NCBI GenBank assembly: GCA_026874595.1
Contig: CM049309.1
Location: forward strand, 42,611,079 to 42,675,078
Direction: 5' to 3'
DNA length: 64,000 nt
Source of the DNA: Sipunculus nudus
Lineage: Eukaryota > Annelida > Sipuncula > Golfingiida > Sipunculidae
Both the position numbers and the translations under genes were made by a program. Position 1 is the stretch's first letter. Each line of letters starts with the position of its first letter. The notes beneath the pieces were generated by a model, which made no database searches, was not told where the DNA came from, and was given only the letters and a program-made list of their open reading frames with translations. Shown piece after piece: positions 1-11,476 of the stretch.

Positions 1-539
1 ACCATATATGAGCCTACATTCCCTTGAATGAGGTTAATCACTGTAATTACATTGTTAATAATTGTACGTTGCTCCAGTTATACACCTGGTTTCAAAGTAA
101 TTTGTATTCATTTAGGGAATGTGTTGAAGAAGCTTAACATAACAGAAGAGTGTAGGACACTTACTAACCTGAGGACACTGGCATTGGCCACTTTGAAAAC
201 CAATTTGATAATAGGGTGTAATTATTTAACGTCAATAGGATGTACCTTTCAAATTCATATACAGACATTGTTTATTTTGTAACACATACTGAGGAGTGGG
301 TTATGGATTTATTATCCTCCACCCCAACTGCCTAAAGGCTTGTATTTATTTGGAAACCTGCTATGTGTACCCCTGTGTCTGTTAGCACGTGTTGAAGATG
401 AACGAGAAAAGTAAATAAGTAAAATGGTCAAAGATAGTTGCTTATGGTTGTAATTAGCATCCCACATACAGCCAAATATTAATTGACTTAAAAATTGTTA
501 ACTGGAATGACCCGTTGAATGACTTTTATAAAAAAAAAC

Positions 540-670
540 AAAGAAGAAGGGGGCGGGGGTACAGGTCTTCAAAAAGTTCCAAAATTGGAGACAGCAATCC
601 AAGATAAAAGGTATATATAAGATATATATGAAATACAGCCCTTTCCAAAATCCTGGATCCGCTCCTGCTA
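540..670 (-). repeat. G-rich dispersed repeat, end fragment
   Basis: Read on the minus strand, it begins with GCGGATCCAGGATTTTGG and runs to a G-rich stretch. The core GGATCCAGGATTT resembles the minus-strand start of the repeat at 3,655-3,850 (GGGTCCAGGATTTAGG). The G-rich end at 16,828-16,900 may be a third member. Class unknown. Confidence 0.35.
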
Positions 671-1202
671 CCAAAGAAGCCAATACAGACACTGGAAGGT
701 TATTCGTTCCATAATCACCTACCCGCCCATGCCCGGTACTTATCCAGACATGGTAGGAGAGAGTGTACCCTTGTGGTAAACACTTTTCTTGGGTGTCTTA
801 GCATAGACGGCGGTCAGAACGGGACGCCAACCAACAACCTATATAGTGATCACAAGCCCAGAGCCCCGACCATTACGCTACCACGCTCTTCCATTTAATT
901 TTCACATTTCTCCAAGAGGATGCGCATTTTGCTATTGTCTGCTGAGCGATTGGCCAGCATTCACCGCATGTTATACCTGTGTAAACAGATTAAAGACAGG
1001 ACTTATAACAAGTAAAAGGTTCTTCATATAAGGAAAGGTAGCTTATCGACAATGGTTTTCGCCGGTATATACATAGGTATCGCGGATTTTAATTACTCTG
1101 GAAATGTTCAGATCCGCTTTTTTTCTTTCTTTTGTTTATTTCATGACACGGTTGTTCATTCTGTTTTAAAATTTCTACCAGTAATACCAGTAATATATAA
1201 CC

Positions 1203-1205
<3 letters not shown>

Positions 1206-1234
<29 letters not shown>
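1206..1234. repeat. (TA)n microsatellite
   Basis: An uninterrupted run of TA dinucleotides in AT-rich DNA. The short open frame crossing it is a by-product. Confidence 0.9.
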
Positions 1235-1237
<3 letters not shown>

Positions 1238-2324
1238 GTTTGATATAATTAATTAATTCCGATTTAATTCTCGTTAATGATTTCTACTACTAACGTTATT
1301 ATCGAAAGGTTTCAAATATAAGCTCTCTTATTTCTTTGTAACTTGATCGGTAAACATAAGGCTTCCATTAGTATATAGTAATTCTTTCGTCTACTTTCGT
1401 CTATGCATGAATAAGACATTTTTCTGTTAAAAAATTTAATGTAGCATATAACAAGTGTATTCTAACTATTAAGATTTCAAACATCTGATGAAATGAATAT
1501 TGACATTAAAGATACAAAATGATTTTTAGCCTTGATATAAAGCGATTGTGACTTGATGGGGTTTTTCAAATATTGTAATAAATGTGCAATATATACCGCG
1601 TTATCTTGAAATATACTGCAAAGTCATCTCATCTTCGAGTGTACAAATGTATATTTCTTTAAACGGGCCTAATTACCTATCTGACCTTCAAAAACTAAAG
1701 GTAATCCCTTGATGCTTTTATAAAAATAGGCCAGAAAAGATGAATATCACCACACACAGGCTGCTTGTTTTTATTTATATCAACGTGTTTATAATATGTG
1801 GGGGGTCCGCTAAAATAACCAAAACAAATTCAACAAGGGCATCTACCGGCAAGTCAGATAAGCCAGATCTTTGCAAATAGCGTTTTGCAACAAGTGACCT
1901 TTCTACCTTCCCATATATACAACCTAGCACCTTAGGTTACATGATCCTCCCCTTTGTCAACATTGCTGTGTTTACAAACAGGTTGTTAATAAACAAATTC
2001 ATACATCCTTCACGAAAGCGTTATAAGACTTTTCATAACCAGAATTACCTTTAGATCATTTGCATATACACAGAAGAAGCCAGAAATCACCTAAATACTT
2101 TTTCGAAAGGCAGCTAGGTGAATAGGCGGCTTTAATCTGAATCCCCTTTCTTAGCAGCTTTGTCCATTGGGAGAGGCAAAGACTTGGGTCTGATCGGGTA
2201 CTTATAACACTTTAACACTGCACATACGTCACTGATGAAAAAAATTTATAATACCAATTCTACATATATTAAAAGGTAGCACTCACCAGCTTACCCGGTT
2301 AAAAGGGAAATGGGCTAATTATCC

Positions 2325-2395
2325 AGTTATGCAGAGACTCCACTGGCTCCCCGTGAAGAAGCGCACATTGCTCAGAGTCATGGCTGATTTTATGA
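2325..2395 (+). mobile_element. LINE reverse-transcriptase scrap (probable)
   Basis: Plus-strand translation near 2,330 gives MQRLHWLPVKKRTLLRVM. It resembles the conserved LHWLPVxxR block that follows the reverse-transcriptase domain in CR1/L2-like non-LTR elements. Only about 20 codons are recognisable and the frame is lost on both sides, so this would be a very old fragment. Chance similarity is possible. Confidence 0.3.
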
Positions 2396-2427
2396 TGATT
2401 CCTTTCAATATTTTATTCCTATAATAG

Positions 2428-2550
2428 CCTATAATAGCTGCATGGGTTGTATGCTCAATTATGGGAAGAGAATAGCTACAAGAATGATCAGGCCCGAAAG
2501 ATTAGCAAGGCAAAGTGTAAAGATGAATGAAACTGACAATATCGTTGATA
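2428..2550 (+). mobile_element. SINE, 3' fragment
   Basis: This matches the 3' half of the tRNA-headed SINE at 35,157-35,470. Shared blocks include GGGTTGTATGCTC, TAGCTACAAGAA versus AAGCTACAAGAA, GCCCGAAAGA, AAGGCAAAGTGTA and a terminal GACATCGTT-like block. The tRNA-like head is absent, so the copy is 5'-truncated. Confidence 0.65.
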
Positions 2551-2749
2551 TTATACACAAGTTTTTACCTTTTTCCCTTCACAAGCGACAGGATTGTGTC
2601 TTCCAGCGATCAGGGAAAATAACCAAAGATTTTACTTCTTGGGTATGGTGCACCAGCATTATGTACGGCAGATCAGGTTCACAAAGCAGGGTTATAATAT
2701 ACACTTCAGGTTGTGGGGCTAGTTTAAGTTGATCCATTAATCAATCCAT

Positions 2750-4440
2750 TGGCCAATACACAAAATAAGTTACCTATCAGCAGTGATAGGTATCAGGTGA
2801 ATCGTTCAAGAGTCATATCACAAAAATCTCCAGAGTTCTGGTCGCTCCTGGAGACAACCAATAGGTGCGAGTCGCGCAGGACTTATTGCGCAGGACTAGT
2901 CGCGCATGTTCTCAACTGCTCCTTAACTGAAATAACTACAAGCACATGAAGATTGTAATATTTCACTTACATAAATATAGGTGCTTATATGCATATAATG
3001 CACCAACATTATTTATAAATAAAAAAGGTATATTTTTGGTAATCGTTATATATGCCAATTACCTTGTCCGGCTGTGATAAGTCTTTTCAGAGTGCTTCAT
3101 GTCGGAATAAGACTACTTAGCCATTGTGTAATTAGGCATACATCTATTTGGAAAACCGTTTCAGAAAGTTTTCTTAGATGATAACAGCTATCAACGATGA
3201 ATGATATTTAAATTTTTGTTCTATCTAACAATTCGCCGATACAAACAGCATAAATTTGTTATTCCTGTAACGACCAGAGCGAGATACAACCAGAACGTGA
3301 ATGTCGAACACATCTGTTGTTTACATGATAATATCCGGATGTTGGAGCGGTATTTGTTGAGATGTAATGAGAGATCGCTGTTTTCAGTACCGGTAAAATG
3401 GAAATCCAGCTGTTTGTTTGGGCTGGAGGATCAGATACTCCTGACAGCTTGTTGTTCCAGTGACACGCTGGCAGACGCCCGTGATTAATAAGTAACTTGT
3501 TACTCGCAGCTATTTATCATCGACAAACAGGTCTCTGGTTATACTATATGTTTTGTGTCATATTTTATCTATTCATTTATCTTTTTGTAAAGTGCACCTC
3601 TCTAGGTCACCTTTATTTTGTTTTGGTTACCCGTCAGAGGCAAACGTATATAGATGGGGGGGTTCAGAGGATTTGGAACCCCCCCCCCCTTTTTCAGCTG
3701 CCGCAACCTTCTTTTAATGGTTTTAGACCAATTTTCGCGGCAAAGCGCCCCCCCCCCCCTTCCAGACGTGAGAACCTTATAGGTTTTGTCATTAACCCCC
3801 CTGGTTGGACCCTTCTTTTTCCTAAATCCTGGACCCCCCCCCCCCCCCACCCCCCTTGTGTTATTTGCATGGCCTACTTAATCCTTAATACGGAGGTTCT
3901 GTATATATGTATTCCTTTCTGATGTGAAGATTGGTACATGGAGATCTCGGACCTTTGTCATCTTGGATCACTCGTAGCCGGACTACTTATTACGATCTCG
4001 CACCACGGGAACGTATTCCTTCCGATCACGGACCAAAATCTCAGAGTCTTTTAAACTTAGTTCGGACTCATTATACCTTTGTCAGAAAACCATTTTGAAA
4101 CTAATTATTTGAACATAAAACTCCCCGTATAACTTATATATCACTTATATGTACATATGAATACTTATATATGTACATAACGTACATCATAATCGCCAAT
4201 ATGGAATCTTGCGGATATGAAGCCAGTACATTCTTTAAAAAGTGGCATACTGAATATATTTTTTATATAATCCAGTTTCCAGAGATGGAGGAGTTATATG
4301 ATAATTTCACGAAATTTTTTATTTACGAAAGGTATTTTAGTTACCAGAGCAACGTAGTGACTCCTCGCCTAAAATATTAAAAAGTAATCCTTCTTACACT
4401 GAAGGTCAGTCTACAAGGTCAGTCTGCAGAAAACGAATCT
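2750..4440. other. gene-free stretch with C-rich tracts
   Basis: No gene recognised. An open frame at 3,497-3,922 is driven by C-homopolymers coding for proline runs and is not considered real. The stretch contains the C-rich repeat described separately. Confidence 0.4.
3655..3850 (-). repeat. G/C-homopolymer-rich dispersed repeat
   Basis: The segment carries four runs of 7-16 C residues. On the minus strand it starts GGGTCCAGGATTTAGG and ends GGTTCCAAATCCTCTGAAC. The two ends look like imperfect inverted relatives (TCCAGGATTT and AAATCC), which suggests a small inverted-repeat element. The G runs on the minus strand could form G-quadruplexes. Confidence 0.4.
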
Positions 4441-4456
4441 CGATCTTTATAAAATA

Positions 4457-4498
4457 ATTAATATCAATTAATATCAATTAATATCAATTAATAATAAT
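4457..4498. repeat. 10-bp tandem repeat (AATTAATATC)n
   Basis: About three and a half copies of a 10-bp AT-rich unit in direct tandem. Confidence 0.8.
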
Positions 4499-4634
4499 AT
4501 CATATGGATTATTTTATACTGGAGAAGGGTGGGAGTCAATTGTATGTAAGAAGAATAGACATTCCAGTGGGGAATGAATGAATGGTTTCAGGGTGAACCA
4601 TGGCTGGCAAGTACGGTTTTAATCATTACTCTGA

Positions 4635-4890
4635 GGTTATTTTGAATACGAGTCTCGTCAGTCAAAACGACACATGCGTTGAGAGATTGATACATTATAA
4701 TGGCAGATGTGAAAGGTGTTATCCGCAAAAATGTTGACTCTCACTAAGCCTTTGATTGACAAAGCGGAAAATTAATGTTACAGAATGCACTGGCCGGCCC
4801 AATTAATTAACTAGTGTCGCGGAAGCAATAAATTAGATGATCCTTATACAAAACATTTATATTTTTTTTTATATTTATTTGTATGCGAAA
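4635..4890 (+). repeat. diverged copy of the 5.2-kb repeat core
   Basis: Aligns by eye with 5,230-5,460 and 11,670-11,890: shared blocks include CTCGTCAGTCAAAAC, TTGATACATTATAATGGCAG and GAAAATTAATGTTACAGAAT. Divergence is far higher than between the other two copies. The short reading frame starting MADVKG in the other copies is closed here by an early stop codon, which argues against a conserved protein. Confidence 0.65.
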
Positions 4891-5036
4891 TGCATCCTTT
4901 ATTCTGCGACCAGCTCTATATAAAGTCTTAATCATGAATAATGAGGAAGGCAATTGAACCAATCAATTCACTTGCGTACACTTGTTTAACGCAGACGTCT
5001 AGTTTGATGTTTTGAACAAAGTTTAACCTTGCCGAA

Positions 5037-6326
5037 AAGGCATCCAGAATATAACCAATCAAATAAGCGCAAACCCTGTCCCGTTTCTGGTACAAGTTTT
5101 CTTGTCCGCTAATCTTGTACCAGTATCCTGTGGCTTACAAAACTCAGCTGCACAGTCCCAAATGCTTGCCAAACCAAAGTATATATCGGTATCAATTAAG
5201 TCTACAGCTCAAACAGCTGGTTAATTGTATGCGATTCTCGTCGGTCAAAACAACACATGCGTGAGGGATTGATACATTATAATGGCAGATGTGAAAGGAG
5301 ATTTCCGTAGAAATGTTGACTCTCACTATACCTTTGGTTCAGTGAGCGGAAAATTAATGTTACAGAATCCAGTGGCCCGATTTATTAACCAATGTGGCGG
5401 AAGGAATAAATTAGGTGATTCTTATTTAAAACATTTAAATTTATATTTATTTGTATTCGAAATACACTCGTTAAACCCTAATGTAAATGACATGATACGA
5501 CTGTGTATGGTATATATTAGACATGTAGTGAAAGGGGGGACATTTATAGGAGAAAATAGAACAGACTTTATTGATACCTGAACAGGTAAGAAATATTTTA
5601 GATGTTGTATATATAGTTAATAATATTGCCATTTTTTTTTTTGCTGAACGATATATATAGGTCTAGATAATTTGTGGAGGGATACAGATATTGTTGTCTA
5701 GCTGAATGACCGTTAAGCCAGTTTAGCAACCCCTGGAAGCCCGTCACATATGTTATTTTAATCTTTATGTTGAAATGCAATGCGACAATAAATGATAAAT
5801 AAGGAATTAATATTAATCAGTATATCATCAATACCAAGTCTTATCTCATTTCATATTGTCATAAAATATCGGGTTTTCAGCCATTTACTCTCTTTTATTG
5901 TCTTTCATCACGCTGATAACAGCACATCCTAATAATATACTGTAGTTGGCTTTTTATTCGCGAGGTCTTCAAATTCGCGAATTAAGCGAAAGGAAAAGAA
6001 TCCTTCGTGAATATGATTAGCCGTGACAACCGGACTCAGTAGGCAATCGGATAATTGGGTTGGTAAGCCTACTCGAGTCGTGATACAAGTGATATGGAGG
6101 AATGTATCGCAGAGGTCTTGCATCAGGTTACATTCATATTGTGGTAAACGACCCATAATCTCAATATTATGCTAAGAATGATGAATAAACTCAATTATAG
6201 TATACATGTGAGCTCACAACCCAAACTGAGACACCGTCTCCATGGACACGGGTCATTTCCTGTATCGCCTGCAAGCTGCCTGCGTCCTGTAACCGTGCGA
6301 GCCATGCTTGTGCTCATGCGGTCATT
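5037..6326 (+). repeat. direct repeat copy A (left of LINE)
   Basis: A 1,290-bp segment repeated at 11,477-12,753 with roughly a dozen differences by eye, about 1%. Differences include a 9-bp deletion in the other copy near 11,830 and changes in a T homopolymer near 5,635. It begins at AAGGCATCCAGAAT and ends at CATGCGGTCATT, where the LINE starts. The two copies sit immediately 5' and 3' of the LINE, the arrangement expected of a target-site duplication but very long. It contains CCAAT-like blocks and the left end of the inverted-repeat element seen whole at 12,364-13,375. Confidence 0.9.
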
Positions 6327-6335
6327 CTAGAAAAA

Positions 6336-7739
6336 TTGCGCTTGAGTCTATATTTGGAGGCCAAAACTAACAGTGAATTTCCACCCCTAGGATTAATTAA
6401 GAGACAAAACCCAAGGAAAAAAGATGGTGATTCTCTTGCTTATAAATTGGCCAAGGACTGCTATCTTTTGTTCTCTTTTCTGCAAGGTGGCCCTGTGAAT
6501 GAGGTGAAGGAGGTGCTGAGTGCAGCTCCGGACAGGTTAAACATGACAGTGACTGAGTTATGTGAAGGAAGTACATATAAAGTAGATGATGCTTTGCATA
6601 CCTTTACAGTTGATGAACAACACCAATCAGACACACAGGCTTCACAAAGTATACAGCAGTATATTTCAGTATCAAGTACTGACACATTGTCAATGTTAAA
6701 AACTGAGATTAGTTCCTTGGTGGCAAGGGTAGATCATCTTCAAGATGTTATGAATCAGAGATTCACTTTGATGGAAACGGAAAATAAGAAAATACTTGAG
6801 GAAAACAAACGACTACAGTGTCAAAATAACAAGCTTGAAGAAGAACTGTTGATTCTTCAGTCCAAGGTGGATGCTGTTTCAGGGTCGTCGTTGCAAACGG
6901 AGATCCACTCATTACGAGGAGCCATAAAGTCAACAAAAAATGACTTCCAGAGTGTTAAAGATAAACTTGAGAAAACAGAACAATTAACACAGTCTAACTG
7001 TGTATCCATTACAAATCTCAGGATGCGACTGAACGTCACCGAAACCCCTCAGAATAATAACAATGGTCCAACATATTCTTCAGTATTGAGTCATACAGAG
7101 GTCTTTACTGCTCCACTCCGCCCAGTTTCATGTCCGTCAATGAATGTTCAGTCAAAACAAAGTGACCGTGTTAGTACACCGTCCGAGTGCCCTCCCCGGG
7201 ATTGGGAGGAAGTGCGTCGTTCCCTGGAGTTTACCGACATGACTACGACTACCGAAGCTAGGGACGCTGGAGTCTCCAATAAAAACCAGCAGACGTGTGC
7301 GGATAATGTGTGCACAATAGAAGGGTCGGATGAGAGTGATTCAGGTGGAGAGACTTCTTGTAGGTCAATTGATTTAAATGTTAAATCGATTCCTGTTATA
7401 ACTCGACACAACACAATGTATCAACGTCCAAAAACTCTAAACATGTATTATGTGGGTAACATTCCGAACAGACTGAATGAACAGAAATTGTACAAATTGT
7501 TGCAAGATAATGATGTGATTGTGTTAGATCTTGTTATGTTACCAAGCAGGAATAATGCAAGAAAGGCAGCAAAAATAACAGTTGACGCTAAGACACGTTA
7601 CTCTGTTGAAGACCAGTCATTTTGGCCAGGTAATATCTATTGCCGCCGTTGGAGGCAAGGGCCCAAATTCACAGGTCATAGAACCAGAATATTCACATCG
7701 AAGCACTATCAGTCGGATAGGGCAAAGGTAAACTACTAG
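6336..7739 (+). CDS. LINE ORF1 (coiled-coil, RRM-like end), 5'-partial
   Basis: A frame of 467 codons open from the element's left end, with the first in-frame ATG at 6,543. Residues about 118-220 form a heptad-rich coiled coil (LEENKRLQCQNNKLEEELLI), as in ORF1 proteins that trimerise and package LINE RNA. A serine/threonine-rich linker follows. The end (residues about 365-445) contains a possible RRM-like fold starting MYYVGNIP and a basic FWPGNIYCRRWR motif. The reading frame is intact although the downstream polymerase is broken. The absence of an upstream start codon suggests truncation. Its role is inferred from ORF1 of related elements: nucleic-acid binding and chaperoning. Confidence 0.75.
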   Translation: MRLSLYLEAKTNSEFPPLGLIKRQNPRKKDGDSLAYKLAKDCYLLFSFLQGGPVNEVKEVLSAAPDRLNMTVTELCEGSTYKVDDALHTFTVDEQHQSDTQASQSIQQYISVSSTDTLSMLKTEISSLVARVDHLQDVMNQRFTLMETENKKILEENKRLQCQNNKLEEELLILQSKVDAVSGSSLQTEIHSLRGAIKSTKNDFQSVKDKLEKTEQLTQSNCVSITNLRMRLNVTETPQNNNNGPTYSSVLSHTEVFTAPLRPVSCPSMNVQSKQSDRVSTPSECPPRDWEEVRRSLEFTDMTTTTEARDAGVSNKNQQTCADNVCTIEGSDESDSGGETSCRSIDLNVKSIPVITRHNTMYQRPKTLNMYYVGNIPNRLNEQKLYKLLQDNDVIVLDLVMLPSRNNARKAAKITVDAKTRYSVEDQSFWPGNIYCRRWRQGPKFTGHRTRIFTSKHYQSDRAKVNY

Positions 7740-7768
7740 GTTAGATACAGGTTTACTGATCTTATTTT

Positions 7769-10700
7769 TTGTCCTTTTTTTCGTGTAGCATTTTCAGTCC
7801 ACTGTTAAAATTAAAGTTAAGCTGCTTTAATGTGCGGGGTATCATGCCCAGCGCTCTATATGTCAGTCAGTTACTTTCTGATAGCAATATTCATGTATTA
7901 GGTGTAAGTGGACATTGGTTGTTTCCTGATTCATTATGCTTTCTAAGAACTATTCACTCGGATTTTGATTATTTGGGTGTTTCTGACAGTTCTCTTGACC
8001 CCCTTGATCCCTACAGAAGAGGGAAGGGAGGTGTGGCATTGTTATGGCATAAGTCATTAAGTGAGCAGGTGAAACGGGTTCATATATCTGATGACAGAAT
8101 TGTTGGAATTCGGATAAGTATGGGAAGCAACACTGATTTGTTCGTCTTTAATGTTTATTTACCTTCATCTAACTGTACAGTTGAATATTAAATCGATTAC
8201 GTTGACAGACTGTTTGATATGTATCATGAGTATTCCATGTTAGGGCATGTCATTATTATGGGAGATTTCAATTGCGACATTACAAGGGAAGCCGGGACAT
8301 ACACTAATCAACGAATAAATGCACTGGAAAAATTTATGAAAGACACAGGGCTGTATAGCCCTGCCACGTGTAAAGAGAGCCTTGGGCCGCGTTACACCTT
8401 TGACCCTTGTAAAAATGAATGCAATCTTTCTTTTATAGATCATATTATGATTCCTGAAAATATGATGCAATCACTTGTTAAATCAAAAGTAGTTGATGAC
8501 GACACAAATGTTTCTGATCATCTGCCAGTCATAATTGAGTTAAATTTGCACATATACATAGAATTGTCCGATCCTGAGGTCCAAAATCGTGCCTTGAGAA
8601 AAACATTAAACTGGAAAAAAATAAGTGCAAATGAGATAGAACTGAGGTATGCAAACCCCCTAGCAGAGGAACTTGTAAAATTAGAGAAACCAAAGTTGGA
8701 AATTTGTACTATTAGTGATTTGACAATCTATTATGATATGATTGTAAATACGGTAAACAGAATATCGAGAGCAGGAATTCCTATAAAGATGTTTAAAAGA
8801 TGGCTGAAACCTAGGTGGAAGGAGGAAATGAAAGCTTGTCATGAAGAGATGCGGAGGTGTCGAAGGTCATGGTTACAGTCTGGTCGGCATAGATGAGATG
8901 ATATTAGGAACAAGAGATATAAAGAAGCAAAACGAATATTCCGTAGGCCTATGAGACAAATTCATTCCGAATGTGAAAGAGAATTGTTTGAGGCTGTTGA
9001 TACGGATGCCAGCATAGACATAAATAAACTTTGGGCATTTGTTAAACAAAAGCGTCGTGGTGGTCCTCTAGGTACAACGGAAATGTTGTTTAATGGTGAA
9101 TGTAAAACGTCCCCGTCTGACATAGCCGAATCTTGGGGGAATTCATTTCAAGAGTTATACTCGTTAGGTGTTAGCGAGTCTTATGATTCGCATCACTGTC
9201 ACCGCATTAATGAGAGTATAGAGTTGTTCAAAAGAGAATCATTAAATCAATATAATAATGTATTAGATCCTGAAATAACACAGCAGGAGGTAACAGCCGC
9301 AGTTATAGGGAGCTTCACTGTGGTAAGGCTGGTGGCCATGATTCTCTGACCAATGAACATATCAAGTATGGGAATTCAGAGCTCTGGCTGCATTTGGCAC
9401 ACCTTTTTAATTTAATTTGGCAGTTAGAGTGGTTTCCTACTGATATGAAAAAGGGGGTTATAATAACTCTTTTAAAGATCCACATAAGAGTCATGACAGT
9501 CCTGACAACTATAGAGGCATCACGCTCCTACCTGTGTTGTACAAATTATTTGAGAAAATTTTGTTCAATAGAATATCCAGGTGGAGTTTCTCCAAATGTA
9601 CTAATATTTTTGATGATATGCAGTGTGCATATCAGTCGCAACTGTCTTCCTTGAATGTATCCCAAATGTTGCAGGAGTGTATATTTTATAATTTAGAAAG
9701 GCATTCCAGAGTATTTGTCTGTTTCCTCGACACAAAGAGGGCCTTTGATGTCGTGTGGCACAAAGGTTTACTATATAAATTATATACTATAGGTGTACAA
9801 GGAAAATTATGGAGAGTAATCAAGGACGCTTATTCAGATACGAAGAGTACCGTCATGTTTAAAGGGTGTTTTAGTAAATGATTTGGTGTAGAACGGTCTG
9901 TACGGCAAGGGGGGTTTTGTCACCTTGGTTGTACAAACTCTTTATAAATCAACTTCTGGTGGACCTGAGGAATAGTGGTTATGGTGCTCAAGTAGGAAAT
10001 ATCTACGTTGGTTCTCCCGCACAAGCAGACGATATTGCCTTAATATCTCTCTCACCTTCGGGTCTGCAGGGAATGATTAACTTATGTCAGGAATATAGTC
10101 AGAAGTGGAGGTTTGATTACAATGTTGATAAAACTGTGATAATGGTTTTTGATAACAGAAGGATAGTTTTCAAACCAAGAATACCTTTTACATTAGGTAG
10201 ACAATTAATTAATATTGTTAATAGTCACAAGCATGTAGGCATAATATTACATAACAAGTTCAGTTCTGAGGAGCGTCTAAAGGAAGCTTGTCATAGAGGA
10301 CGCGGAGCCCTGTTATCTCTTATCGGTGCAGGTGTCCGTCCCAAGGGATTAAATCCACTGACATGCGCAAATCTTTATAAAGGGGCGGTTTTACCTAGAG
10401 CTATGTATGGATGTGAGCTCTTGTACAATTTGAAACATACCGAATATCTTCGGCTGGAAAGATTAAACAGATTTTGTGCAAAATTTATTCAAAATTTCCA
10501 TCAACGGACTAGATCAGACAAGGTGCTAACTATGCTTGGGGTGCCTCGTATTGAGGCTTATATACATAAATGTAAATAATTATTCTTCTGGAAGCTGTGT
10601 TCTCTTAATCCAGAACATACTTTCCATCGGCTCTTTCTTTTTAGGTTGGGAAATGCCTTTTTTAATCTTAGGAATACCCAGAGGGGATATGTTGTAGATA

Positions 10701-11293
10701 TTCTGGAATTACTCAAAAAGTATAACCTCTTGAATTATATTGAGAAATTCTTCAAGGAGAGAATTTTGCCCTCGAAAACTCTATGGAAACGGTTAGTTAT
10801 CAACAGTATTGTGACTTATGAACAAGATGAGTATATCAATAGGGTAAATAATGATACAGAATTTTACATGTATTATGATATTCAGAGCGAGTGTTTTGCT
10901 CCGTCGGTCTTATGGTATGCAGCTCTAAATATTCCAGGTTCTCTTGGGAAATTTTTGTCTGCTGCAAACTTTTTGGTAAATATAGATAGTAAATTTGATG
11001 TGATACTTTGTCATTTTTGTGGTAGGACATTATGTAATGCTTATGTACATACAGCCACGGACTGTTATAGAACCATGTATGTGAGAGACGTATTTTGGGA
11101 TTTTGTAACAGATGTGTTTCCAGTAACAGTGAGTGCTTATTTAAATAACTGTGAGGAGAGGCAAGTTCTGATGCACTTATTAGGTAAGCCATTTCCACTA
11201 GCGGATTTTACCTGGGAAATGCATTTGGTCTTCTTATATGGCGCCGCCATCTATTTAGATTGGATTCTGTCTATGGTATCAGACCTTATATGA
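7769..11293 (+). pseudogene. LINE ORF2 (endonuclease-reverse transcriptase), disabled
   Basis: The apurinic-like endonuclease runs from LSCFNVRG (about 7,815) through MGDFNCD (8,258) to VSDHLPV (8,512). Reverse transcriptase begins near GKAGGHDSLTNEHIK (9,325). Motif A is FLDTKRAFDVVWH (9,725), followed by RQGG-VLSP (about 9,905) and motif C QADDIALIS (10,022). A C-terminal CHFC...H...C motif lies at about 11,008-11,065. In-frame stops are seen at 8,189, 8,894, 9,879 and 10,577. Frameshifts are inferred near 9,305, 9,475 and 9,913, the last inside a G run. The catalytic ADD is intact. The damage is dispersed, consistent with neutral decay. Confidence 0.88.
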
Positions 11294-11449
11294 TTTAGTT
11301 AGTGTACAGTACACTACTATTCTGACTTGAACGGATGAGACAAACCATCATGTGTCTAAAATTTATAAGTCATTTTTGTTAATCTTGATTTGATTGCACT
11401 TTTGTATCTTTATATGTACATTGGAATCTTCGCATTGCGGAGGAAATAA

Positions 11450-11473
11450 AGTTAACCAACCAACCAACCAACC
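11450..11473 (+). repeat. (AACC)n LINE tail
   Basis: About five AACC units directly follow AATAAAGTT at the LINE 3' end. Short microsatellite tails instead of poly(A) are usual for several jockey/I/CR1-group LINEs and mark the element boundary. Confidence 0.85.
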
Positions 11474-11476
11474 TGG

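Larger units (their letters stand above)
1..2280. other. gene-free stretch
   Basis: No coding exon, RNA gene or complete mobile element is recognised here. Open frames are short and have no domain-like content. The stretch contains a TA microsatellite at 1,206-1,234 and a C/G-rich repeat scrap near 540-665, listed separately. Confidence 0.5.
6327..11476 (+). mobile_element. 5'-truncated non-LTR retrotransposon, jockey/I-group-like
   Basis: The element carries the end of an ORF1 with a coiled coil, then an endonuclease, reverse transcriptase and a C-terminal Cys/His motif, and ends in AATAAAG followed by an (AACC)n tail at about 11,450-11,473. No ATG or 5' UTR is seen before the first ORF1 codons at 6,336, so the left end is probably truncated, as is common after target-primed reverse transcription. 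The polymerase frame has several stops and frameshifts, so this copy is dead. It is flanked on both sides by the ~1.29-kb direct repeat. The clade is inferred from the style of the FLDTKRAFDVVWH and RQGGVLSP blocks and is not certain. Confidence 0.88.

Noticed and set aside
3497-3922. 141-codon proline-rich frame
   Set aside because: Produced by C homopolymers in a dispersed repeat; no domain or splice support.
5282-5581. 99-codon frame as a host gene
   Set aside because: Lies in a dispersed repeat; other copies carry a stop or frameshift. Kept only as a low-interest finding.
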